From the NCBI GenBank assembly GCA_944989445.1, contig CALYLW010000017.1, positions 1,808,001-1,872,000 on the forward strand: a DNA stretch of 64,000 bases, written 5' to 3'. The translations under genes were made by a program, and so were the position numbers. Positions 43,141 to 55,400 of the stretch are shown one piece after another (within the stretch, counting starts at the first letter, position 1; each line of letters opens with the position of its first letter). Under the pieces are notes generated by a model that was given only the letters and a program-made list of their open reading frames with translations, searched no databases and was not told the DNA's origin. This stretch comes from Ampullaceana balthica. Lineage: Eukaryota; Mollusca; Gastropoda; Lymnaeidae.

Positions 43141-45808
43141 ATTTTCTAAAAGAAGTCCACTCTTATAATTTTGGAATTTTTGAAAAATATTAGTTGCTTC
43201 CCTTTCAATACCCAAAGAGATGACAAAAGTAGGCTGGTATTTCAATGCTCTTTATTAAGTTCAGAAATAGCAACCGCAGAGTAGAGAACAACTCGATGCA
43301 AGCATCTCAAATCCAAGTATATTTCATCCATTAATAAATAATTGCTCAACCTTTTCACAATTATTTTTCTTAAGTTCAGAGAAAATATAGCTACTGCACC
43401 AAGACTTCCAGTTCCCAATATGAATATGTATTAGTATTTGTTAATAACTCAATTTGTTACAAAATCACATTTGCTAACCATTCCTACATCAATGCTGTCG
43501 TCACTGAAATGTACCTTATAAATTTATGCAATATATGTAATGAATTTAATCAGTGATGCAATGTGTATGTTTCCTTTATCACTGAGTTGTATCATATATA
43601 TTGTATTTATGGAAGGAATTGAATATGATAGCAAAAAAATCACCAGACCTTGTAGCAAATATTTACATTTGCAAACACTAATAAAGAAACACTCAGCACT
43701 AATTTTCTTTTAATTTATAGTTTAATCAATAAGAAACAAGAAGAATGTTATAATTGATTTTTTATTATTGCAACAATTAAATTAAGTATTAAGCAACATA
43801 GACCGCATGAGAAAAATTTCTTAAAACACATTAAGCGATTACATATATCATATATGTAATAAAATATTAAATTCTCTTTAAAGCATACCATGATTTATTG
43901 AAATGAATTATATAAATATAAAATTCAGCTCAAAATTATTTCATTAAAATATTTATGTAAACAATGAGAAAATAATGATTGTGCTTTTCAAAAAAAAATT
44001 CTTTAAAATTAAATGCAATAAAAAATAATCAAAGCAAAAGTTAAATTTTATAAGGCCACATCTTTATTATTCGGTTACTTATTTTTGTAGTTAAGCCATT
44101 GCTGCTAAATCAGCATAAAAAAATCTTTTTGGATAAAGCTTGTTTTTAGATTATTAAAAATTGATGAATTTAGTGATGGATTTGATTTCTGAACTAATGA
44201 ATCGAAATCCAAACTCTGAAACATTAGCTATTACTCTATACTATACAGTGAAAAATATTTAAAAGAAATTGAGGGAAATGAAGTATTTTTTCTTGCTAAA
44301 AGAATTTCGTGTTAAAGGGTGTTAGACAATAGGCCTACATACTAGTATGTTAGGAGAGTATTATTATTTCGTGTTAACCAATATTCTCCTTAAGCATTTT
44401 CATGTTAAACATATTTCAATGCATTTAACTTAATAAATCAAGAGTTCAAAATATTTAAACAACGTATTAAATTTTAAAAAAAATTTTTTTAAATTTTTCT
44501 TTCACTTGAAGTCTAAATTCAGATTAGCAGGTAGCGCTTTACTCATTTAACTAATGGTCAAACATGTTTATTAGAATATCAATTTAGCTCACAAGATTTC
44601 ATAAGGTAGGTAGTTTAAACTCACACAGATTGTGATCGACTGCAAGGCAGTGTAAGGCACTGTAAGGACACCCTCAGAATTTAAACATTTTAAATTGTTC
44701 TTTTTTGTTTGCCCATGTAGACTAATTTTAACTGTAAATTTGTGAATTCAATCTAAAGTTAAGCTGTTCCAGTAAATAATAACTCACATTTTTTCTCCAA
44801 ATAACATAATTTTACAAGGATATTTTCTTTTTAACATGTAATGTAATCAGAAAAAAAGGATCGATACCAATTACAGCTATTTTTGCTAATCAGATTCCTA
44901 GCAGATAGCCAGGTCAATGAGTTGATTAAAGATGTGGAAAAATAGTTTCCAATAAATAGTAATCAAGCTGATAGCTAAAAGTATTTTCATATTAATGCTT
45001 AAAGTAACCCAAAAAAATTCTTTAAGTATTGAGGATTTCGCCAGGAAATACATATGTCAAAGAAAACATTATTTAAGACTCTATTTAAATAAACAAACAA
45101 AATTGTAGGCAGCATTTCTTCTCTATGATGTTTAAATCAGTGTTAATTAAGCTTTAAAGATCCAAAAATAATGCACACTTAATGATTTTACTATTGTAGA
45201 GACATCAATAAAAACCTAAGTTCAATCATATGACTTTAGTTGGTTTCTTTTGTTCAAAAGTTTAAATTACGAAATTTAAGTTACTGTTTGGAGCATAAAT
45301 TTATTTTTATGATTGTTATAGAGATCACGATGAAAATGGAAGTATCAATATCAAATTTTAAATATGAAACATTTAAAACTGCCATTAAAAGTTAAAAAAT
45401 CTGTGCACACATAAAACAAATATCCATTCAATATTTTATTCATAATATCATGCACAGCTGAATGATATAGCTTATCCACAACATTATCAAAAACATTAGT
45501 AAAAATCACAAAAGAACTGCAAACAATAAATGAAACAGTACTAAAAGTTTCCCCAAAACCATGGCCTCAATTTTTTAATATTTATTAATAATGATCTATC
45601 TTATTTGGGCTACATGTTTAATTAATTTGCTGAATATAAATTGAAAGAAGTAATAAATTGTCACACAATTGTTCCTTTATGTTGAGACAGTAAGAACAAA
45701 TTTTGCTCATTTAATGGAAAGGTCTTGTTAAAAAAAATGCACCCATGCCCATATTTTCTGACTACAGAACAAAACAATTAATCAAGAATGTTTATTATTA
45801 TTTTTTTA
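43141..45808. other. no gene seen between YLPM1 5' end and TECPR2 3' end
   Basis: Very AT-rich intergenic sequence with homopolymer runs, and no protein or repeat that I can name except the retrotransposon tail next to it (45809). Confidence 0.55.
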
Positions 45809-45910
45809 ATGTGGAATTCTCTACCATTACACATTTGTAGCATTCCTACTACTAAGGCCTTCAAGACTGCATTAAAAACACATCTTTTCAAACTTTACTT
45901 TCTACATTAA
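45809..45910 (+). pseudogene. CR1/L2-type LINE, extreme C-terminus of RT
   Basis: Frame MWNSLPLHICSIPTTKAFKT then ALKTHLFKLYFLH-stop. WN-LP..I......FK..LKTHLF is the typical end of CR1/L2/Rex-like ORF2. A 3' UTR-like tail with TATTATATTATA follows to about 46050. Confidence 0.8.
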
Positions 45911-46412
45911 TAATCAAACATTTTTCTGACTGATAAACATAGCTTATGTGCACCATGATGTCATATGTTTTATTTAATTAGGAAGTGCTGTGAGCTGTGG
46001 TACTGCGCTGTGTAAGTTCCCAAATTATATTATGTTATATTATATTATAGAGCAATTTGAATTTATTAAAATTGGAACCACAATTAAGTGTTTCACAAGC
46101 ACATCCACTGTTCACTCACAACAAATAAATATCACAACTGCAGCAAAAAAGCTGTCTGACTCTATCCAGAGATTTTAAACAAAATTAAACTGTGTATCAT
46201 TTAAAATATTACGCAGCACTAACAATAAAGAAAATATAAAACGAAATTCAAAATTATCTTTCTTGAAAAAAATTGCTGAGCTTCATTTGCTGGTTATCTA
46301 TCCCAGCACAATTTCTGACATTTAAAAAAAAACAGAATCAATGTTGTTTGTAGTCTTAACAAAAAATATACATTCTTTTATAGATGGACATATTGAAAGT
46401 CCCTTTGTTGTG

Positions 46413-46573
46413 CTACACTATTTCCCAGTCTACATCTTCAGTAATACTGCTAGTGCTGTGCTGTCTGGATGTCTGCATGTCGACTGTATCATGTTGTCTG
46501 TTCAAAGACTTCAAGTTGCACTGCATTAGTTGACCTCTGCTTGTGATTCCCCAAAGTTCGTCATTGGCAGAGG
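46413..46573 (-). CDS. TECPR2: TECPR2 terminal exon J with C-terminal LIR
   Basis: Acceptor CTTTACCGACAG, phase 1, stop TAG at 46415-46413. It encodes ASANDELWGITSRGQLMQC, a Ser/Thr/Gln-rich tail, then SITEDVDWEIV-stop. W-E-I-V preceded by acidic residues fits the W-x-x-[LIV] LC3-interacting motif, and vertebrate TECPR2 ends with a similar DEWEVI. It is too short for ORF filters; the opposite-strand frame at 46341-46529 is its shadow. Confidence 0.92.
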
Positions 46574-49405
46574 CTGTCGGTAAAGGTGTCAGATAGTATC
46601 AAGTTGACATGTGGCAGGAATTAGATTTTTTAAAATATGATTCAAGTTAAAGGTTACTTTTGAAGGTCAGTGCCATCAAAAATTTAAGCCTTTCACCAGT
46701 ACAGCACACCAGAAAAAAAAATAGTAATAAGAAAAAAAATATGAATTTTTTTTTCCAACATAAAATTCAATAATTTTGGACCTTTAACTTCCTTGGTGGT
46801 GATTTATTTTTTGGTTTAGTGTAATAGTAATAGGGGAGAGGGAACATTCAGAAAGGCTATGGAGAAAGCCCCAAGTTAAAAGAGACCTTGCGCTTGTCTT
46901 CGGAATTATTTTTTTTATAGAAATTGATAAAATAACTAAAATATAAAAGTAAAATAAAAAATTGTATTTCAAAGTTATTCCAAAAAAAAACTGAATTGTT
47001 TACTATGATGCTTCGACAAGGTTAAAAGATAAATAAAACTAAATATGATACTCTTTGATAATTAATTTTAATAGTCTTAATAAAGAAATATTCCTACTTC
47101 TATAATTGAGTCAGTACATGTAAAATCTGTATCAAACATGAGCAGGCCTGATAGATCTTTGTATTTCAATGAACATAGTTTTTTATTTAATGAACAAAAC
47201 AAGTATATCAATCAACATACTTTGTACTAAAATGAACATACTTGTTAATTTAAATAAAAACATACCTGATATTTTAATGAATATTCCTGGTATTTTTTTC
47301 CAATAGTCCCCACAAGGTCTCTCCCTGGAGATTCCATATCTGAACATAATCTCACCATTGGGTGTAAGAGCCCAAACACCAGATTTAGTCAGGGCCATAT
47401 CCATAGCTTGAATCCCTGTACATTTCAAGTATTATTTAAATTTAAAAAAAAACATTCATGAAAGTTCTTTATAAACAGACAATAGTATAGTAGTTTGAGT
47501 GTGTGTGTTAGCAATTAGTTGACACAATGGTAAATAAATACATTTTTAAAACAGCACTTCCTGTTGTTGTTTTTTTTAAGGAAAACAAATGAATTTCATG
47601 AAAGCTGTGGCAATTTTGCTATTTCTTACCTGGTACGTGAACCCATTCCTGGCCAATAGGCATTTGTTCTGTAATTCCAGCTCTGATGTAAGTTAACCTA
47701 CGATTGTCAATAGACCACACCTAGAAAAAGGTCAAGAATTGCTCTAAATCCCATAACTCAAACTATTTTCTTTCAAAGGGCAAAGACAACAAAAATTGCT
47801 AAAATAAATTAAATGCAAAGTTTTTATCATTGATCAGAAGAAGTTATATTTGAAATAAAAATTTGTTTAAATCAGCTGTTCCTCCCATTAATAATCAACT
47901 AAAATTAACTTGTAGTCAATATTCCAGGTGAAGGGAAATAAAATGCATCTATTCAATAAAAGTGATCATCTATATATATAATTCTCTTCATGGGACCATG
48001 CCAGGCAAGTAAGCTGCAAGTATGTGAAGCTGAGCATGACGAATGACCCTCGCTCGGGTCGACTAAACACTGTTGGCAAGCGTGGTTGGATGAAATGAAA
48101 AAAAAAGGGGGGGGGGAAGTGGGTGGCAACAATGCACTTGCGTTAACTTGCATTGTTCCTACACAGTAAATGTGAGATTCGTAGTGTACTGGTTATCACG
48201 TCCGCCTCATACGTCGATGGTCCTGGGTTCAAGCCCCAGCGAAAACATTTTTTAAAAAATTTTTAAAAATGTCTGTATGTGCCCGTTCTTTTATTCTTTT
48301 ATCCCTTTATTGCCAACACTAGCTGAACCCGCGGCGTACCAAACACAGCTAATGATTTAGTTACAGGTGAAGACTTCCTGAAAGACACAGTTGTCAAAAT
48401 GGGATGGGTTTGGGCAAACGACTGTGAGTGAATGAAAAGAAGGAACTCTGGAGAGACCCGCGGCGTAGCATACGCCGCAGACTTGCTCATAATAGACAGT
48501 GCAAAGAACGGATGGGGGGTGAGAGTACAGACACAAAAAGTAGCACAAAGTAAGTAAAAAATAGCGAGTAAGCATGGAGACAAGCACACTGAGGTTGTTG
48601 TGACCCGCCTCCCATTTAATACGACCATCGGTTAAACATAAACTGTGATTGGCCGACCCTAGCGAGGGTTAGTCATGTTTAGGGTTGTTAATTGCGTGTT
48701 GTTGTTTTCTGTTGTTTTTTAAAACCGATTATCGATTATGTAACTCTGATTTTAAACCGATTATCGTTTTACAGCTGATTTCATAGAAGTTAGGGGTGTA
48801 CCGAATTTCGCCTGAAAATGTCTCGAAAATAAACAATGAGTTGGCAGTCAACCGACGTTCACTCGCGTTGTTTTGATTTCTTCGTGCTGTAGTTTGTGTC
48901 CGTTCTTTCTCAACTTTCTTTTCACTCTCCATGAGCAAGTCTGCGGCGTATGCTACGCCGCGGGGCGTCTAGTAACAAATAAGTTTTTATAAAATATTCA
49001 CACCATCCAATCCAAACAGCCAACATGCACTCTTGTAAACACAATGTCCCCGACATTTTCAATAGGCAGCCATGCTGGATTCAAGATATCTTCCATTGGT
49101 GGCTTTGCTCCAATCCTGTGGTACACGACACCTTCAGCATCAACGGCCCACACATAGCCAGTATTACAGCTCAGGTGAACAATGCGAGCATCACCTGTAC
49201 AAGAGAATTTAATTTGAGTTGTGAGAAGTTAAAATAATACTAATTAATAAATTGATAAATTTATATAGTGCAGTACCCCAGCAAGCAGCTGGCCTCACAG
49301 CGCTTCACATAAAAACAGTAACACACATATATTTATAAATGCATTCAATGAAACACATTCATTTCCTATATATACATATATATATACATATATATATATA
49401 TATAC

Positions 49406-49450
<45 letters not shown>

Positions 49451-52400
49451 TGATAGAGCAGATGTGTTCAAAGTACCTAATTGCAACTCCAATATTGAAT
49501 TACAAGAAGATATGACTTGGTGTAACAGCAATGAGGGTAAAAGACATGTTATGATACAACTTAAAAATTTAATTGCAAAGTCACAACATCCAAAAGTCCT
49601 AATTTTCAATCATTACCGAATTGAGTTTGATATATTCTATTTTCAAAAACAACAAAAAATTGTCAAATTTTAACACCCTTGAAATATTATTTAAAATCTG
49701 TAAATCAAACTTTCTTTATCATTGTAGTCATATATAAATCTCTGTATCCTGCTTCTACAGCTTTGGATTAAGTTATCTTATGTTAGTCAAATATTTGCTA
49801 CTAGACGCCCCGCGGCGTAGCATACGCCGCAGACTTGCTCATAGATAGTGCAAGAAAAAAAGGAAGGGGGAGAACGGACACAAACAGTAGCACGAACAAA
49901 TGGGAACAACGCGGGTGAACGATGGGGGACCACCGAAGCATTTCTGGTAAGTATTTAGGACATCGCCACAATATATAAACAAATTTAATATTACAGCCAT
50001 GAAGCCAAGTTGGAGAGCAACAACTTCGTCCATGAACGAAATATGCGACCAATAGAAACAGACAGGTACCTGGTGAAGGAATTGATATAACATTGAAGAA
50101 AGCTTTTTTCCGTGACATGCGAAGCGGTGTTTATGTTTGCTAAGAAAGGGGGGAAAAGAATAGGCATTGACATTTTTAAAAATTAAAAAAAACATATGTT
50201 GCCACTTGGGTTTGAACCTAAGACCTTCCGCATGTTAGGCGGATGTAATAACCAATGTACTACGAAATACATACACACTGTGCAGGAACTTCGGAAGTGA
50301 ATGTAAAAAACATTGCTGTCTCAAGACATGCCCCACCCCTCCACTACCTTCGCTTGCCAACCGTTAACTGTGTTTAGTTGACCCGAGCGAGGGTCATTCG
50401 TCATGCTCGGTTGCACATATTTTTGCTGCTTACTTGCCTGGCATGGTCCCATGAAGAGAATTATATATATAGATAATTTTAAGTAGGTCATTTCATCAAA
50501 ATCTTTGCAGGACAGTAATAAATATATTTAACTCTTAATAAAATAATCTCACCTAAATAATCGGATAAAAATTTTTTAAAAAACATAAAAAACAAAGTTT
50601 TGACTATAAATCCTTTATTTATGAGACATAACTAAAAGTGTGTTCATTATAATACGCATCGCACGACAATCCAAAAATCCAAAGTTTTATAGTTATGTCT
50701 CATATAGAGAGGATTAATAGTATAATAAGTTAAATGTAAAAAAAATCTTTTTTTAAAAAGGACAAGCTTTTATTTACATATAGAAATTGCACTAGATATG
50801 TATAATACAAAAAAAACCTTTTTCCCCTAACTGAAAATTGAACCTCATACCCCCATGTCGGCAATCGATCACGCTTATATTTCGGCCAGCAAGACTTGAT
50901 GTTGATAGTACTTTTTAAAGTTATAATAATTGTATCCCTCTAGGGCGAATTGAGGCATGGTTCATTGACGCAAGTGATATTTTATATAGACAAAAACTAA
51001 AAACTAAAAGTGCAATAATTTCAATAGGGTACATTCGATCGATCTGAAATTTTGATACAATGCATTGTCATCCAAGATCTATCTGTGGTAAAAATTTTAG
51101 ATCTCTAGGACCATCAGAAGTGGTATAATTTTACGTTTCAAGTTTTGAAGGAAGGGTGGATGGATACAACATACAAACATTGTGACTTAAATAAAAGCGT
51201 GTAAAAATACTACAGTCTGCCTGCTAAATTTCAGCTCGTTTTGATCACGGGAAAAGGGTTATAAAAACATGTTTAATATAATGCGCACTGTGCGACAGAT
51301 TAGCATAAACATTTACAGATCGAGAATATATTTTTAAAAAGTATTGTCAATATAATACTCACCGCACCGCGCGACAGGAAAGTATTAAAAAGGTTGTTCA
51401 ATATAATACGCAACGCGTCACTATAGCATTAACATGCTACATAGAGATAAATAGAGATAATCTAAAAATTTATTAATTTAATTACAATTACAGTACATTC
51501 AATCCATCTGAAATTTCGATTGATCATTTTTATCATTGGCACGAGACTGCCTGCAAAATTTCAGCTTGCTAGCACATGGGAAAGTGGGTTAAAAATCAAT
51601 CCAAAGTTTTTTCGGCAAACAAACAATCAAGGCATCAATCAAGCAGACGCGACGAGTCAATATAATATAAAGGATTTTAAAAATGAGCATGCTTTTCATT
51701 TTAATGCTAATGAAACCATATTTCAAACCTAATTGAGACATATCCAGTTTAACCCATCTGTTCCCCTGTGGACACAGGGGCCCCATTTCTGCCCTGACTT
51801 TGACCTCTCCATTCTCTGTCAAGGCCCAGGCCGCCGTCGGTCCGACGGATATGCAGCAGAAGTCTTCCGAGTCTGGTATCATGGTTGCCTCCCCTTGCGC
51901 TCGTTTGAAAGTGAATAAATCTGTAGTTCTCGTTTGCTGGGCCCACACCAAGCCTGTAGGATGTCATTAGTATGGAAAACATTACCTCCAAAGTCTGCTG
52001 CTTCACGCTGAGATACATCATACCAAGATAATGTATTGAGGTCTCATTGTTTTAGGCAGTAATTCAGTAATCCCAAATTTTTTTTACACTAAAGCACCAA
52101 TTATGCAATTTAATAAATTAACTGAAATCAGATTTAATTGTTATAATCTTGAAATAGTCAAATTGTTAAGTGTCTTATCAAGACAATTTGTGAAAATTTC
52201 ATGGGCAGCCAGGGATTTGCTCCATGAAAAGCTTTCGTTTGGCGTCATCTAACACATTTAATAAATTAACGATAAATTCACTTTATTTTTAACACATTAT
52301 GAATTTGTTTTTGTTGTAAATTATATTTAAAATAACCGCTAAGTAGACAAATTCTTTATTAATAAAAATTTAGGCATGACAACTTTAAAGGATTAATTAC

Positions 52401-55400
52401 AAAAATTTAAATTATGATGTTAAAAAAAGTAGGAATAGTTTTGATAAATTATTGAAAAAAATAATAATTTCTAACAAATACTTTTTAAAATCATCAAATT
52501 TTATTTTAGAAGTGAACTAAAAGGTACAAAATAAATTTTCTTTACAATATTTTAACATTTTCAAAGTCGGTGAGAAAAATAAAGCCAGAGTATGTGAGTG
52601 TAACTTGATTGTGAATTCAATTGGATCGTAGTTTTTTTTATTTTAAAAGTTAAATCTTTTTTTAAGATAGGAATGTGAGCAAATTTCAACCCAATTGAAC
52701 AGTAGGAAGTGGGTGAAAATTAAATTTTAAACAAAATCACCCAGACAATGAACACACAGACCTAGTTGGGAAGTTAATTTAATGTATAATAAGTACTTAA
52801 ACAATTTAAAACATGTCCCATTTTGTCATAAAACAATATTACTAGAGATCTCTTACCCCAGTCTAAGTGGGCAATGTTGGCACAGACATATTTCCATATA
52901 GAAGATGGCGACATCTGAGCAGGTTGAGCTTCTTGCCAATGATAACCTGTCACAGGGGGTACAAACAATGAGTTACAAACATGGCAAAGGTAGTATGTCA
53001 CAAGGGTTTCAATAACCTGATACAGATAAACCAATAGTAATCTTTCACAGGCTATATACAGTGAGACACAGTCAAGCCAATGCTAACTTCAGTGGGATGC
53101 AGACTAGCCATCACTTTACTAATATGTTCTAATATGTTAAACATTTAATTCAAATTTTAATCTTCAGAATAATTTATTATGTCTATAACTGGATTGTTTA
53201 ATTTCACTTGATTTTTCAAACTTAAAAAAAACAAAAAATTTGTTCATGATTCATAGGTAATTTTGAAATTTTTGCCTTTAACTAAAGTCATGGCAGTCAG
53301 AATAAAGAGTCAGTTTGTAGAATTATATTTACTGTTTAAATAATAACTCAGATGTTTCTAAGGAAATAGTAGGACAGATTTTGGCTGACCTTGAACACTG
53401 CCGCGGCACACTTGAAGGACGTTCTTAAAGTCCAGGGCCAGCCACACCCCATGGGTGCCGGCTGTTATGAGGCCACCTCTGTTGGTGCTTAAGATAAAGG
53501 ACAGCTTTTTGGGGTCAAACTTCTTGGCCACTGCTTTGATCATGTCCAGGGTCGACTCGTCCTGTAGAATGTACCCACCAAGTGGAATCTGAGGAAGCAA
53601 TTGATGAGATCATAGCTATTGCAATTCTTCAGTTGACCAAAACAATCCCTTTAAATTTTTAATTTTTATCTTAGCTCTAGAATCCAGGCATATACACTAT
53701 AAGAATAACGTTATTATAATTTGTAAAGCATGTTCATGCTTTTTAAAATATTTTAAATATATATATTATATATTGGAAAAGGTTGTCAGAGTAACTACTA
53801 ATAACTGTCTACATAAGAAAAAATATTAAATCTGTACCTGGCACCAAAGACCTGAACCGAGGGGCTTCTCCTTGGTTACGCCATCACAAAACCAGATTTG
53901 CCCCAGGACATCGATGGCCCACCCGATCTTCTCGTGATCAATGGCAACAGAAGAGAACAAATATGGTGGCTGCTCTCTGCAGATGAATTATGAAATCTGG
54001 ATTTCAATTAATCACAACAAGGTAACGCTTTAAGTTCAACACCTGACAGCATGGAATTATTGAAGCAATCATTTTTTAACAAAGGACACACCACATAAAT
54101 ATTAATGTTCTACATTGATATAACGCTGTGCTCAATGGATGATCAAAACAAAATTCTGAAGAAGTTAGATATAATTATGATCCTTATGAAGGGTGTTATT
54201 TGAATGCATGATTAGTCAAGTAATGTTAGTAAGTGGGAAGTTTATGCATTCAGAACGCCAATTTTTGGCAGCTTAAGTCTAGTTTAAATGTAACTAGAAA
54301 AATACCCACACTTTGTAGCGGGAGTGTGGTGACACTTTATCCAAGTATTAGTTGCTGGTTATTACAATTTTTATTTGCCAAGATAAATTTAAGATTCATC
54401 TATTTAGTTAAAATCTTATGAGAAGCAGAGATATGCCATTTTACCGCGTGAGTTGTTTTCACTTAATGCAGTGACTTTTAAAATAACCTTACTATTTAAA
54501 AGATATGATTTATTAAATAATGATTCTTGCCGACCATAATAACTAAATTTACAATTTCATTCCCACTTGTACAAAATTAACATAACTTACAGGTTTTCCG
54601 AAAGAGCTCTACCACCCTCGTCACTCAAAAATTTAATATATAATTACGAAACTGCATCGTATCACAATTGTAAGTTATATAATATTTGTAACCAAATAAA
54701 GTCTTATTATAAAGTAAATGTACTGGACCAAAATAACTCCTCCTTTTGACGTATTCATAATTGTATTCACAGGGAAATAATATTTAACATTTTGTATGTC
54801 TCTATATTTTACGATTTATATTTACGGTTTATAAGCAATGTGTATAATTTCAAAAAGGAATCATTTTTTTGTGTTCCCTATTTCGGATAAGGCATCATAT
54901 TTTGTAAATTATATTCAATGCACACACACACACACACCAGATTTTATATCTGAAAAATAAAATTATAATGAAAAAAAAGATTCAACCGTCTATTAATAAG
55001 TGCATCTTAAAAATGATTAAAGGGCAATTTTAGAAATGGCCTATGCTATTCTGAATACAAAGGAATGAACATAAAAACATATTCAATTCGCAATTCATAT
55101 TAATTAAGAGTTTTCAGGATCACTTCATTAAATTTAGTCAAGTTTTGTTAATAAATTCGGTATCGAAAGTTTATAATGTATAGTGTATATAAAGCTTAAG
55201 TAAACTGTTGTAAAGTGTAAGTTTATTTGACATAGGCCATAACTTTCAACATAAAATAAACTCGCTACATCTATGGTTTTTAGTTAAATGTCGAGTTATG
55301 AATTAAATTTTTTAAAATCCCAATTTTATTCATTGCATGTAAAATATTAATACAATGCATCGTGAAAATAATTAAAATTAAAATAATTTAAACGCATATG

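Noticed and set aside
51967..51998. Possible 22-nt mini-exon before TECPR2 exon F (AG|CGTGAAG...GAG|GTAATG)
   Set aside because: Adding it to the phase-1 donor of exon E creates an immediate stop, while direct E-F joining keeps the frame.
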